From NCBI GenBank assembly GCA_002794775.1, contig NBAY01000104.1:1-64000 (forward strand): a DNA stretch of 64,000 nucleotides, written 5' to 3'. Below, in pieces: positions 1 to 9,501 of the stretch. Source of the stretch: Porodaedalea pini (taxonomy: Eukaryota; Basidiomycota; Agaricomycetes; Hymenochaetales; Hymenochaetaceae). Every line of letters begins with the position of its first letter. Within the stretch, counting starts at the first letter, position 1. The translations under genes were made by a program, and so were the position numbers. The notes under the pieces were generated by a model. That model saw only the letters and a program-made list of their open reading frames with translations, did no database searches and was not told the DNA's origin.

Positions 1-106
1 TGGCTCACTGCTCTCTCTCTTGTCTCCCTCCTCCTCTGACTGAGTTCCGCGCGACCCGGCTACCATTTGCGTACCCGTAGTCCGTCGCTGACAGCTCCCG
101 CCTAAC
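1..106 (+). mobile_element. Right end of a nested LTR sequence
   Basis: The last 14 bases (GCTCCCGCCTAACA, ending at 106) match the right end of the LTRs at 8379-8791 and 14208-14620. Homology of the flanking element to Ty3 integrase stops exactly at 107. I read this as the right terminus of another, related LTR inserted in the integrase gene of element A. The rest of the 106 bases resembles the known LTR only weakly, so it would be a different subfamily. The left end lies outside the window, so a solo LTR and a full element cannot be told apart. Confidence 0.5.
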
Positions 107-2733
107 AGACGGAAGATGTGGTTGCAGTACAACTGGGCCATGCCTTCCGCTGACAATTTCGTCGTCGTTGGGATCGCGTGCATCTGCTTTGAGAACCTGT
201 CCACAAAGACACAGATCGCGTTGTGTCCCTTGGAGTCCGGGAGTTCTCCGATGAGATCGACTGTGATGACTTCCCAAGGAGCTTCCGGGACTGCATTTGG
301 GTGAAGCGGCCTCGACCTCGACACCCTCAGAGCCTTTGTCCGCTGACAGCGATTACACCCTCGGACATATGCTCGGACGTCAGAGAACATCGACGTCCAC
401 CAGAAGTCTCAACGGACGAGCTCCACCGTTTTTGACACTCCTGGGTGTCCCGCCAGAACTGAGTCATGACATTCCCGCAATATGGCCTCCTTCATTGACG
501 ACGGCACATACACTTTGCCTTTCATGTGCCACAACCCATCAACCTCTGTCATCCCCGTCGGCCTCTCTGACTCGTCCTGCGCCCTCTGCGCATCACCCAC
601 TCATTCCAACACCTCCTCACGCGATGTCCTCACCACTCCACGATTCAGCCACTTGTCTTTGATGAACACGATGTCATCATTGTCATCCTTTCCCTCGTCA
701 TAGCCTGCCTTGCACGACAGTAAGTCCGCCTTACCCATCATCTTCCCCGACTTGTGCTCGAGGTGGAAGTCAAATTCTTCAAGCTCTGTTTGCCAGCAAG
801 CTTGTCGATAGCTCAGCTTTTGTGCCGACCTGAAGTAGGTGAGGTTGGCATGATCGGACCAGATCTCGATGGGGTGACGGGCGCCGAGGAGGTATTGCCT
901 CCACTCCTTGAGCGCCGAAACGATCGCGAGCATCTCCTTGTCATAGATCTCATAGTTCCGTTCCGCTGGCAGGAGCACTTCCGACCTGTAGGCGACCACC
1001 CTCCACTTGCCTTCCTGTTTCTGCAACAACACGCCTCTGAGTGCAAAGTTCAACGAGTTCGCCTCGACGCGGAAAGGGCCCTCGTCGTTGGTGATGGCCA
1101 GGACTGGAGGTGAGCAGAGATGTCGTCTTAGCTCCTCGAACGCTTCCTGCTGTTCGGTCTCCCATACCCAGTCCTTTTTACCTGTTAGCGATGTCAGTGG
1201 ATGGACTATCTTGCTGTAGTCCTTGATGAACCATCGCAGCCAGTTGCCCATGCCAAGGAATTGCTGTAGCTGCTTGAGGTTTTGTGGAACTGGCCAGTCT
1301 GCGATCGCCTCTGTCTTCGCCAGGTCAGCCTTGATTTCGCCATTGCCGACGATGTGCCTGAGGTACTTCACGGTCTTAGCGTCGAACTCGCATTTTTCCG
1401 GCTTCAGGTACAGGCCGTTTTCTCGCAAGATCTGAAGGACGCACCTTGATGTCTCGATGTGTTCCTCAAGAGTTTGCGAGAGAATGAGGATGTCGTCGAG
1501 ATAGACGATGATCAAGTTGTCATAGATCAGTCCCTTGAAGATGTGGTTGACAAAGGCCTGGAATGTCGCCGGTGTGTTGCAAAGACCAAAGAACATGACC
1601 GTAGGTTCGAAGAGGCCCATATTCGTGCGAAACACTGCTTTCCACTCGTCGCCTTCGTGGATCCAGACGTTGTAGTATCCCCATCGAAGGTCAAGCTTAG
1701 TGATGTACTTCGCTTTCTTGACCTTGTCGACAAGTTTGTCGATGAGAGGGAGGGGATACTTATTCTTGATCGTACCGTCGTTGAGTTTTTGGTAATCCTG
1801 GATCGGGCGTAGGGACTTGTCGGCCTTCTTGATGAAGAAGAAGGGCGAGGCCATCGGCGAGATTGACTTTCGTATGCGGCCTGACTTCAGGTTCTCTTCG
1901 AGGAAGTCCCTTAACGACTGCTGTTCTGTCGGCGTTAGCGGATAGATCTTGCAGTCGCTCGGCTTGAAGTCGGGTTTCAGATTGATGACGTGGTCCCAGG
2001 GGTGGTGTTCCGGTAGCTTCTCGAATCCTTTCTCCGAGAAGACATCGGCGTAGTCGTTGAGATATGCGGGCCAGGATGCCTTGTCCATTCGCACTTCTCT
2101 CACCCCCCTCATCCTCCTCATCTCTTCCACGGCCTCCTCCACCTTCCTCACATCCTCCTTTACGATTGTGCACTCCTCTGGGCAACGGGTGAATTCAATC
2201 AAACCCGCCTTCCAGTCGACCTCCGGGTTGTGACGTCAAAGCCAATCGTAACCAAGGAAGATGTTTGACGATGCCAGTGATGTCACTGCAAGAACAATCC
2301 TCTCCCTGTGGGGCCCAATCATAAGCTCGACGTTGACGTATTCTTCGATCAACCCGGCTTCATTGTGTGTGCCGTCGGCATTGAGCACTGCGAGAGGCCA
2401 AATGTATCATTTGGTTTCCAACCCGTATCATTCGACGAACCTCACATCGATGCATGATCCTGTGCATCCCGAATCCACGAGGGCATGCGCATCCACTTCT
2501 CTCATCTCACCTGCTATGCTGTGTCTGACATTCAGGAGGAGGTCCAGCTGGTGTCTGCCAGTTCCCCTCATGAACAATTTCTCTTCAACGTCTTCTTCAT
2601 TCACACCAGTAGGGTCTTCATAGTTGGAAAAGTCATCGACGCCATTTGCATCTAGATATTGTACAGGCAGTTGACTATATTTTAACGGATCCGAACTTGA
2701 AACCCTTGGAACTTCTCGGTCAGTCGTCCCGGT
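107..2733 (-). pseudogene. Ty3 pol remnant: protease, RT, RNase H, partial integrase
   Basis: Translation shows the protease active site DSGCTGS (near 2480), RT motifs including YLDD (near 1500), the RNase H segment and the integrase HHCC zinc region down to 107. The longest open stretch is 601-2202 (533 codons). Reading is broken by TGA at 601-603 and 409-411 and by scattered changes between 2203 and 2730. Compared with the intact copy both TGA codons are C-to-T changes of CGA at a CpG. The integrase catalytic D,D,E region is cut off at 107. Confidence 0.9.
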
Positions 2734-2735
2734 GG

Positions 2736-3788
2736 CTACACCTGACCACTCACAAAACCCTGCGAGTCGACGACCTCTTCGTCATCACCTTCTTCCTCCA
2801 CACAGTTCTCCACAGTCGACCTCTGAGTGTCTACGACTTCCTCAAATGCCGATTCCTTCATTGCCCCTAGTTCGTCGGCGAGGAGGCGACGTTCGCCGGG
2901 TGCCATCATCTGCAGCATACGCTGCACGATCGTCTTCCCTTGTGGGCACGCATCCTTGAAGTGACCAAGCTGGCCACAGATCCAGCACGCGTGTCGGTGT
3001 TGTGCTTCGTTCATGGAGACGTCCATCGGCTGGCCAGCTCCTCCGAAGGTGACGCCTGTCACATCGCGTTTGTCGACATGGGGGGCTGTCAACTGGCGAC
3101 AAGCTGGGGGTCCATGCGGCTGTGGTAGGCGTGGTGGGGGTGGGAAGGCGCAGCCTCGTTGGATGGCACGAATCTGTTGCTCGCCCCGGTCGATCTCGAT
3201 CGCCTTCTTCTTCCAGTCTTCATACGTCGTCGGGACTGGCGTTGACCGTAGTACCCCTCGCACCACTTCAATGTTCATCGCTCGCTTCAGCCGGTCACAG
3301 ATGATGCTGTCATCCGTCAAACCCGCTCTTGTGATCATGATGTCGAGATCCTGGAAGAATTCGTCGGCGGTGAGGTCCTTCTGTACTTTAGTCCAGAACT
3401 TCGCCAGCGCCTTTTCCTTCCGGTTCGGATCATCGAACGAGGTGTCCAGGTGCTCTTGGAATCTTGTCCAACTGTCGGTGAAGGTTACGATGCCGGCCGT
3501 CATTGATTCCTCTATGTAATTCTGTGCCCACGTCACCGCATTACCACCCTTCAGGTAGGAGAGAGCAACGTAGATCTTACTCTCCGACATGGGGTATCTG
3601 TTCGGGTTCACGGAGACAAAAAGAAGGACCTCGCGCTTGAAGTCTAGGTAGTCGTCACCGCCAGTGAATTCACGTGGCCGGGCGATGTCTGTGTTGGGGG
3701 TCGGAGGGTTAGCCGCCACAACCGGTGCGGGGGCGTTATTCACCTGATGGGCAAAGGCATTCACGACAATGGCTGCGATCTGCTCCAT
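2736..3788 (-). pseudogene. Ty3 gag remnant with CCHC zinc knuckle
   Basis: This is the homologue of the gag at 9502-10581: a 350-residue open frame with a capsid-like region and one CCHC knuckle (CWICGQLGHFKDAC) near its C-terminus. The ATG used by the intact copy reads AGG here, so the first methionine in this frame is internal. Coding-like sequence in the same frame continues upstream to about 4150 but contains stops. The slippery heptamer (AAAACCC on the plus strand, 2754-2760) is retained at the gag/pol junction. Confidence 0.85.
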
Positions 3789-4516
3789 CTGCTGCTGACT
3801 GAAGCCTCCTGCCGACCTTGCGGGCTCGGGTGTGGGCGTCGAAGGTTCTGGGGGGGTTGGTGGTGAGGGGTCTCTGTTGGTTTCACGGTAGGGACCTGGG
3901 GTCGGTGGTAGGTTGATAGTTGACGTCGATGGTGCAGGTGACGATGGAGTGGCTGGGGGCCACCTGGCTCTCCTTCCTCGTTCGTCTGATGAATACCAGG
4001 TGCGTCGGATTTCACTCCATCAGATGTCGTGTGTGACGCCGCTATTGTTGGTCGCGACGTAACTTGGTCGGTCTGGATCCCAACGGGCTGATGCAGGAAG
4101 GGCCCGTCACTGTTCGTCGGTAAGATCTATCTTGATGTTGGTGGAGGGACAGGGATCGGTTGTGCGTTCGATCCGGGGTTACGCCAACGTTGAACGGGTT
4201 CGTCGGCGAAATTGATGATGAGGCGGTAGGATCCAAGCGAGATCACAAATGAGATTGTCATCGAAGTTTGTACTCGTCTGGTTACCCACGTCCACGTCAG
4301 GTGCATGCTCTACCAGAGGCTAATTCGTAGAGCCAGGGTCGGGAAATGTCGGTTGAAATGTTTACATAATACACAAATGTCCGAAAACGTCCAGGCAGGG
4401 TTGAGGGTTGTCGTTTAGGGGATTTACACGTCAAGTCCGTCGAGGGGAGTGCTCCTCTAGACCGAGTGAAGGTGAGTCGACAGCGACGACGTACGCTGGG
4501 GATGAGCCTGGGTGAG

Positions 4517-4527
4517 GTTCTGCTTTT
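4517..4527 (-). promoter_or_regulatory. Self-priming primer-binding site of element A
   Basis: These eleven bases lie one base inside the 5' LTR edge and are exactly complementary to an 11-base segment of the same LTR at 4724-4734. That segment lies about 34 nt downstream of a TATA-like CTATAAG (minus strand, near 4768). The arrangement matches the one in element B. Confidence 0.7.
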
Positions 4528-4528
4528 A

Positions 4529-4950
4529 TGTTAGGCAGGAGCCTGGGGGACGACTCGGACTGGGCAGGCCTCGGCTGACTATCGTCTGGGACGTGCTATA
4601 CTCGAGCATAGACTCGGGACACGCTTACTCAGGCTAGGTCGTCACAGAGGTAAGAGGATTAATACCAGTCTAAACTAATACAAGGGGAGCGAGTCTCACC
4701 TAGGTCGTCGCGGAGGTAAGAGGAAAAGCAGAACAAGGAGTTCATGCGATTCCTGAGACCTCTTATAGCGGCGACCGTGGGACTATATTATCTAAAGTTA
4801 CATAAACGAGCGGAATGGAACGAATGAAGGTCATGTGGAGGGAGTGTGAGAAATGATTGAAAAGACGATTAAATATAATGAGAAGGATCGATTAAAAGAG
4901 AGGAAATGATAAAAGGAAAATAAAAGAAAGGAAAAGTTCGAGTCCTAACA
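4529..4950 (-). repeat. 5' LTR of element A
   Basis: A 422-bp LTR bounded by TGTTAG...CTAACA-type ends. It aligns along its length with the 413-bp LTRs of element B, with several substitutions and small indels, so it is an older or different subfamily copy. It contains a TATA-like box and the predicted transcript start. Its partner LTR is outside the window, so no target duplication can be checked. Confidence 0.88.
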
Positions 4951-5240
4951 CCCGAACTATACTCAGACAAACTGACAACATGCTTCAGACTAGCCCCCCT
5001 CATCCTCATCATGCTCAGAATCCACTCGGACAGGGTGTGTCACTCTCAGTCAACCACTGGTCCAACGCAGAGACATTTGGAGCATTCCTCTTCGTACTTG
5101 GTGTGCCTCTGTGCCGCTTCTGTGTACCGGAGTTGGTCTGTCTGTTGCTCCTCTTGCTTAAAGGAGATGCTTGCACCTTGCCTGAGGCGATTGGGGTCCC
5201 GCCTGCGGCATACTTCACTCACAGCGTGCACAGTTGCTCA
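4951..5240. other. Unassigned sequence between element A and LINE remnant
   Basis: No convincing gene or repeat boundary is seen. Reading on the minus strand is open for short stretches just downstream of the LINE endonuclease fragment, but no LINE motif continues here. It may be host DNA or further-decayed LINE. Confidence 0.4.
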
Positions 5241-5780
5241 TTAACGTAATAAAGGTTTGGAAAAAGGGAAATATTGAGAAAGGTGGACATCAGACCAAAG
5301 GGCAGAATGTCTATTGAAGTCGCCAACAAAGATATGAGTGTCAGAAAGCGAGGGATTAGGAAAAGGGTCTTCGAAGGAATGGGTGGAAGGAGAATTGTAA
5401 ACGTTCTAGACAAAAACAGGTGGGTCGGAAGATCCATGATCAACGCTGATGGTAACTTGACATATGGGTCTAGACAGATGAGGATGGGAGTTGAAAAGGT
5501 GGACAATGCGCGGGTGAAGGAAGGTTACACAACTAGGCTGAATAGAAACAGATGAAGGGGGGAGTATGCAAATGAAAGGATCAGAATTACAGGTGACAAA
5601 TTGTTTATCTCCTGATGGGGATAATTTAGATGGAATAATGGTGGAGATGGTGGGAATCTCTTGTAAACAAATAATGTCCAGGCATAAATTGCCGCATTGA
5701 AAGAGCGACTTGAAAAGTAGGTCAGTAGTAGCTTCAGAGCGATGAACATTAAGAGAAAAGATAGAGAGCAATGTGGTCAT
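5241..5780 (-). pseudogene. LINE ORF2 fragment, AP-like endonuclease domain
   Basis: It starts at ATG 5780. Endonuclease motifs appear in order: FSLNVHRSE, then DIICLQEIP with the catalytic glutamate, then after an in-frame TAG (5406-5408) the motif IFVGDFNRHSALW, which carries the conserved GDFNxH signature. Reading ends at TAA 5241-5243, before any RT domain. In an intact element this domain would nick target DNA to prime reverse transcription. Confidence 0.82.
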
Positions 5781-5801
5781 TTAAAAGGGAGGACGGTAAT
5801 T

Positions 5802-7262
5802 TCAATGTGCTGGACAGGCTGTAGACCTGGCATTGTGGTCACCTTGACAGTTAATGCAGTGCGCAAAATGTTCGCACGCGAGGTTGTTAATAGCAGTGCA
5901 AGGGGCACATTTGGCAACGTGTACAGCAGTTCAGTGCGGCTCGGAGCAGATAGCACAGCGTGAAACCGAGCGGCATTTTGTTGAAGGGTGTCCCAAGCAG
6001 TGACAATTGTCGCATTGGGAGATAGTCAGCTGGGCCCACATCTCTTTGAGATGTCGGATGATGCCAAAGACGGGGAGGTTGTGGTTGTTATGAAGGAAGA
6101 AATGGTCAAATGCTAGGTGGTTAGTGTCTTTTAGGATGATGGAGAAATTGCAAAAGTCCAAGGTGTTTAGGCACTCAATAGATGCCATAAAACGAGGGGG
6201 GTAGAGGAATTCCTGCCCGGCGAATTGGGGAAGGGATGTCAATTCCTCTGTCAAGTCGTGTTTGGTGTAAAGGGTGTTAGTGTCTTTGTCGAATACCGGC
6301 ACAGCTGGTAGAACGAGTTTAAACTGGGGGGAGGGTGTGAACACTCTAGCACCGTTAATGTTAATGATGTGGTTGAGAAGGGAAGATAGGGAGGGGAAGG
6401 TAGAATCGAAATCGGGATGGATGTTAGTGAATGAAATGCAGAGGTTGCCATTAGAAGTGTACTCGATGTTAAGAATGATGAGATGTTTGAAATCTGCAGA
6501 GCCTTTGAGGCCAGAACGAACGGTGTTTTTAATGGAATTGGGGAGAGGGCAAATAGCAAGGTTATCTGGAAGAGAGAAATAAACGTGCTTGACATTACAG
6601 ACACGAGTATTGACCAAGCCATTAGCCCGGTTCATAGGCATGGTAGTGACCTCCCCATCAGGGTGGTCTGTAGAGGACTTTGTGACTTTGGTGGGAACCT
6701 GCTTGGGCTTTTTCTGGGCAGCCCTAGTGTACGTAACCGTGGTGAATCCGTCCTTGTCTGTGCCAACCAATTGGATAGGTGGTGGATATATGGTGGTGGA
6801 TAAACCTGGGCATGGAGCATTGTGTTCGGAATGCATGTAGCCATCCGGCGCATGAATCGTTCCTTGAGTATCCATTCGATAGCCTGAACTCGGGTTATGA
6901 GTTTTGGCCATGGCTGCAGCGTACTCCATGCGACTGCCTTTGGGGGCGGGTACATGTTGTTTGACTACCGGAGGGGGAGGGGGGAAATGCGGGTCATGAA
7001 TGAAATGGGCGCCAAGCAGTTCCGGCAAATATTTTTTGTCTGTAGGGACGTTAGTTGAAAAAGATACTTTGGGTTTGGGGGTGTTTTGTGCCTGTTTTTT
7101 GAGTTTGTTAGTTTTCTCTGTAAGGGACGATACCATAGATATGAGAGAAGAAATAGAACGGGACATATGTGTGAGTTCGTCGGAGATGTGCTCGTCACGT
7201 TGTCTTGCTGGAAGTGGGGATGATAATATTCTGGTGTGAAATGAATCCAATGGCACTTCCAC
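5802..7262 (-). pseudogene. LINE ORF1, Gag-like zinc-knuckle protein
   Basis: A 443-codon open frame from ATG 7262 ends at a TGA at 5931-5933, and the same frame then continues to a second stop at 5802-5804. Near the C-terminus are cysteine/histidine knuckles (CDNCHCLGHPSTKC, then CRAICSEPH-like CAICSEPH). The stop falls inside the third cluster, where a cysteine codon would be expected, so it is probably a nonsense mutation. The N-terminal third has a coiled-coil-like stretch. The role expected from the family is RNA binding in the LINE particle. Confidence 0.8.
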
Positions 7263-8373
7263 TGAGTTGACCGGTCTATTTATCTAAACGGGTCCTTCCC
7301 AGGTGTTCAGTGAAGAGGGACAGAGATTGGTGTGATAGCTGTGTATAGCTGTTGGAGATTGCAAGTTTGTCTTGCTGATGAATCTAGGCTGTGCTAGATA
7401 GGGTACCAAACTAATTGGTAGTAATGAATATAATAGAGTGACAGTTTTAACTGCTGAGTTCTTAACTGCTGAGTTCCTAACTGTAGTCTGACTAAGAACC
7501 CTGGTGGTTCTGTGCTTCTGAGATCTAGAGGGGAAAATGTATATTGATTTCTAGGGCAGCAAAACATGCCCTATTTATGCCCTTTGGCAGATACAAAGCT
7601 GTACTACACTACTAGAGACCTGATTCTACAAATGACTACATATGATGATACATGACACTCTCTGACTATCCCTTCTGACTCCTTGTGACTCATTTTGACT
7701 ACTTCATCATGACTACATGGGATCACAGCTGACTGATCTATTGTGACAGTATATGACTCATTGCTGATCATCATCATGCTCTGATGTGATTGCCACTGAT
7801 TAAGCCATTGTGACCATGTATGACTCATTGCTGATCATCATGAACACCGCTTCCTCCATTTGGAGAGACCAGCCTAGACCTTGGTCTTCCATCCTTTCTG
7901 ACTTCCTTTCCCACACTAAAATGGGTGAGGCTGTGCAACTTCCTGAAGCCATGACTACTGAATAAGATGTGTACCCTCTTTTCTTCTGCAACCGACTAAT
8001 TGAATGCTTTTGATCGGGGACCTTGCTAGGCTTTATATCCGATATCTGAGTACTGTGATAGTCAAATATCTTTGTGAAAAGGTCATTGCCTGGTACACAA
8101 TTCCCTAAATGTCTTCCTCTATGACGTCGAGCTGTGCCAAAATACACTCCTACCTGCACCGCTTGTTTAATCACTTGATAGCCTTTCTGAGACCTACCCG
8201 GTCTGATGGTTACTGTCAGATGGAGCCAATTAAGTAATGATTGTCCCTTCCTCTTTTGGGTCAGACCATCTGACTGCATATTATTTCAGTATCCTGGTTG
8301 AGACGACTATTCGGGTGGAGGTAGACTGGGCTCCTATGATCAATGTGGCTCGGCTTGTCCAGAGGCCTATTCA
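7263..8373. other. Intergenic, repeat-like; TGACT-rich patch at 7604-7850
   Basis: No recognisable gene. TGACT recurs about nine times between 7625 and 7830, and a 23-base segment starting TATGACTCATTG occurs twice (7752-7774 and 7819-7841). A 159-codon minus-strand open frame (7800-8279) has no family resemblance and begins right after an in-frame stop; I treat it as chance or a relic. Element B inserted at the right edge of this stretch. Confidence 0.5.
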
Positions 8374-8378
8374 GTATG
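8374..8378. repeat. Left target-site duplication GTATG of element B
   Basis: GTATG immediately before the 5' LTR is repeated immediately after the 3' LTR (14621-14625). Five-base duplications are normal for Ty3-type integrase. Confidence 0.93.
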
Positions 8379-8791
8379 TGTTAGAACCTGAACTTTCACC
8401 TTTTCCTTTATTTTCCCTTTTACCATTTCCTTTATTATATTCGTCCTTTTCATTATATTTACCCATCTTACACAATCATTCCCACACTACCTTCATTCGT
8501 TCCATTCCCACTCGTTATGTAATGTTAGGTAATATAGTCTCACGGTCGTTGCTATATAAGGTCTCAGGAATCGCATGAACTCCTTGTTCTGCTTTTCCTC
8601 TTACCTCCGCAACGACCTAGGTGAGACTCGTCCCCCTTGTATTAGTTTAGACTTGTATTATTCCTCTTACCTCCGCGACGACCTAGCCTGAGTAAGCGTG
8701 TCCCGAGTCTACGCTCGAGTATAGCACGTCCCAGACGACAGTCAGCCGAGGCCTGCCCAGTCCGAGTCATCTCCCGGGCTCCCGCCTAACA
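8379..8791 (+). repeat. 5' LTR of element B
   Basis: 413 bp, ends TGTTAG...CTAACA. It differs from the 3' LTR at four bases. It contains TATATAA at 8553-8559 and the segment GTTCTGCTTTT (8586-8596), which is the predicted transcript 5' end and self-primer. Confidence 0.96.
8553..8559 (+). promoter_or_regulatory. TATA box of the 5' LTR
   Basis: TATATAA lies 33 nt upstream of the self-primer segment at 8586, the normal distance from TATA to transcription start. The same box is in the 3' LTR. Confidence 0.7.
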
Positions 8792-8792
8792 T

Positions 8793-8803
8793 AAAAGCAG
8801 AAC
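8793..8803 (+). promoter_or_regulatory. Self-priming primer-binding site of element B
   Basis: AAAAGCAGAAC, one base downstream of the 5' LTR, is the exact reverse complement of 8586-8596 inside that LTR. Pairing stops after 11 bases on both sides. In Tf1 of fission yeast the first 11 nt of the transcript prime reverse transcription in this way. I see no tRNA 3'-end complement such as TGG here. Confidence 0.8.
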
Positions 8804-9141
8804 CTCACCCAGGCTCATCCCCAGCGTAAGTCGTCGCTGTCGACTCGCCTTCACTCGGTCTAGAGGAGCGCTCCCCTCGATGGACTTGACGTGTAAACCC
8901 CCTAAACGACAACCCTCAACCCTGCCCGGACGTTTTCGGACGTTCGTGTATTACGTAAATATATCAACCGACATTTCCCGACCCTGGCTCTACGAATTAG
9001 CCTCTGGTGGAGCACGCACCTAACGTGGACGTGGGTAACAAGACGAGTCCAAACTTCGACGACGATCTCGTTTGTAATCTCACTCGGATCCTACCGCCTC
9101 GTCATCAACTTCGCTGACGAACCCACTCAACGTTGGCGTAA

Positions 9142-9501
9142 CCCCGGATCGAACGCGCAACCGATCCCTGTCCCTCCGCCAACGTCAAGATAGATCTCAC
9201 CGACGAACAGCAACGGGCCCTTCCTGCTTCAGCCCGTTGGGATCCAGACCGACCAGGCTACGTCGCGACCAATAATAGCGGCGTCACTCACGACATCTGG
9301 TGGAGTGAAATCCGGCGCAGCTGGTATTCATCAGACGAACGAGGGAGGAGAGCAAGGTGGCCCCCAGCCGCTCCGTCGTCACCTACACCGTCAACGTCTA
9401 CGGTCAACCTACCACCGACCCCAGGTCCTTACCGCGAAACCAACAGAGACCCCTCACCGCCGACTCCTCCAGAACCTTCGACACCCGCACCCGAACCCGC
9501 G
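9142..9501 (+). other. Coding-like open frame upstream of gag without ATG
   Basis: The gag frame stays open for 120 codons upstream of ATG 9502, from the TAA at 9139-9141. It encodes a plausible leader with a proline/threonine-rich segment just before gag, and it contains no ATG. The corresponding stretch of element A keeps the same frame but with stops. Non-AUG initiation, an upstream frameshift, or simple relic sequence are all possible. Confidence 0.45.

Larger units (their letters stand above)
107..4950 (-). mobile_element. Ty3/gypsy chromovirus element A, decayed and truncated
   Basis: This is a minus-strand Ty3-type LTR retrotransposon of the same family as the intact copy at 8379-14620. 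From high to low coordinate it has a 5' LTR (4529-4950), primer site, gag, protease, reverse transcriptase, RNase H and the first part of integrase. The rest of integrase, any chromodomain and the 3' LTR are missing because another LTR interrupts it at 107. Gag has lost its start codon and pol has in-frame TGA codons at 601-603 and 409-411, each replacing a CGA codon of the intact copy. It is an inactive relic. Confidence 0.93.
5241..7262 (-). mobile_element. LINE (non-LTR retrotransposon) remnant, ORF1 and endonuclease part
   Basis: The 5' part of a minus-strand non-LTR retrotransposon: a Gag-like ORF1 with zinc knuckles (5802-7262) followed 21 bp later by the start of ORF2 with an apurinic-type endonuclease domain (5241-5780). 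The reverse transcriptase is absent, so the element is broken after the endonuclease. It lies between the two Ty3 elements. It may belong to the same family as the RT/RNase H fragment at 61950-64000, but no overlapping region exists to test this. Confidence 0.85.

Noticed and set aside
7800..8279. 159-codon minus-strand frame
   Set aside because: No domain, preceded by an in-frame stop and lying in repeat-like sequence.
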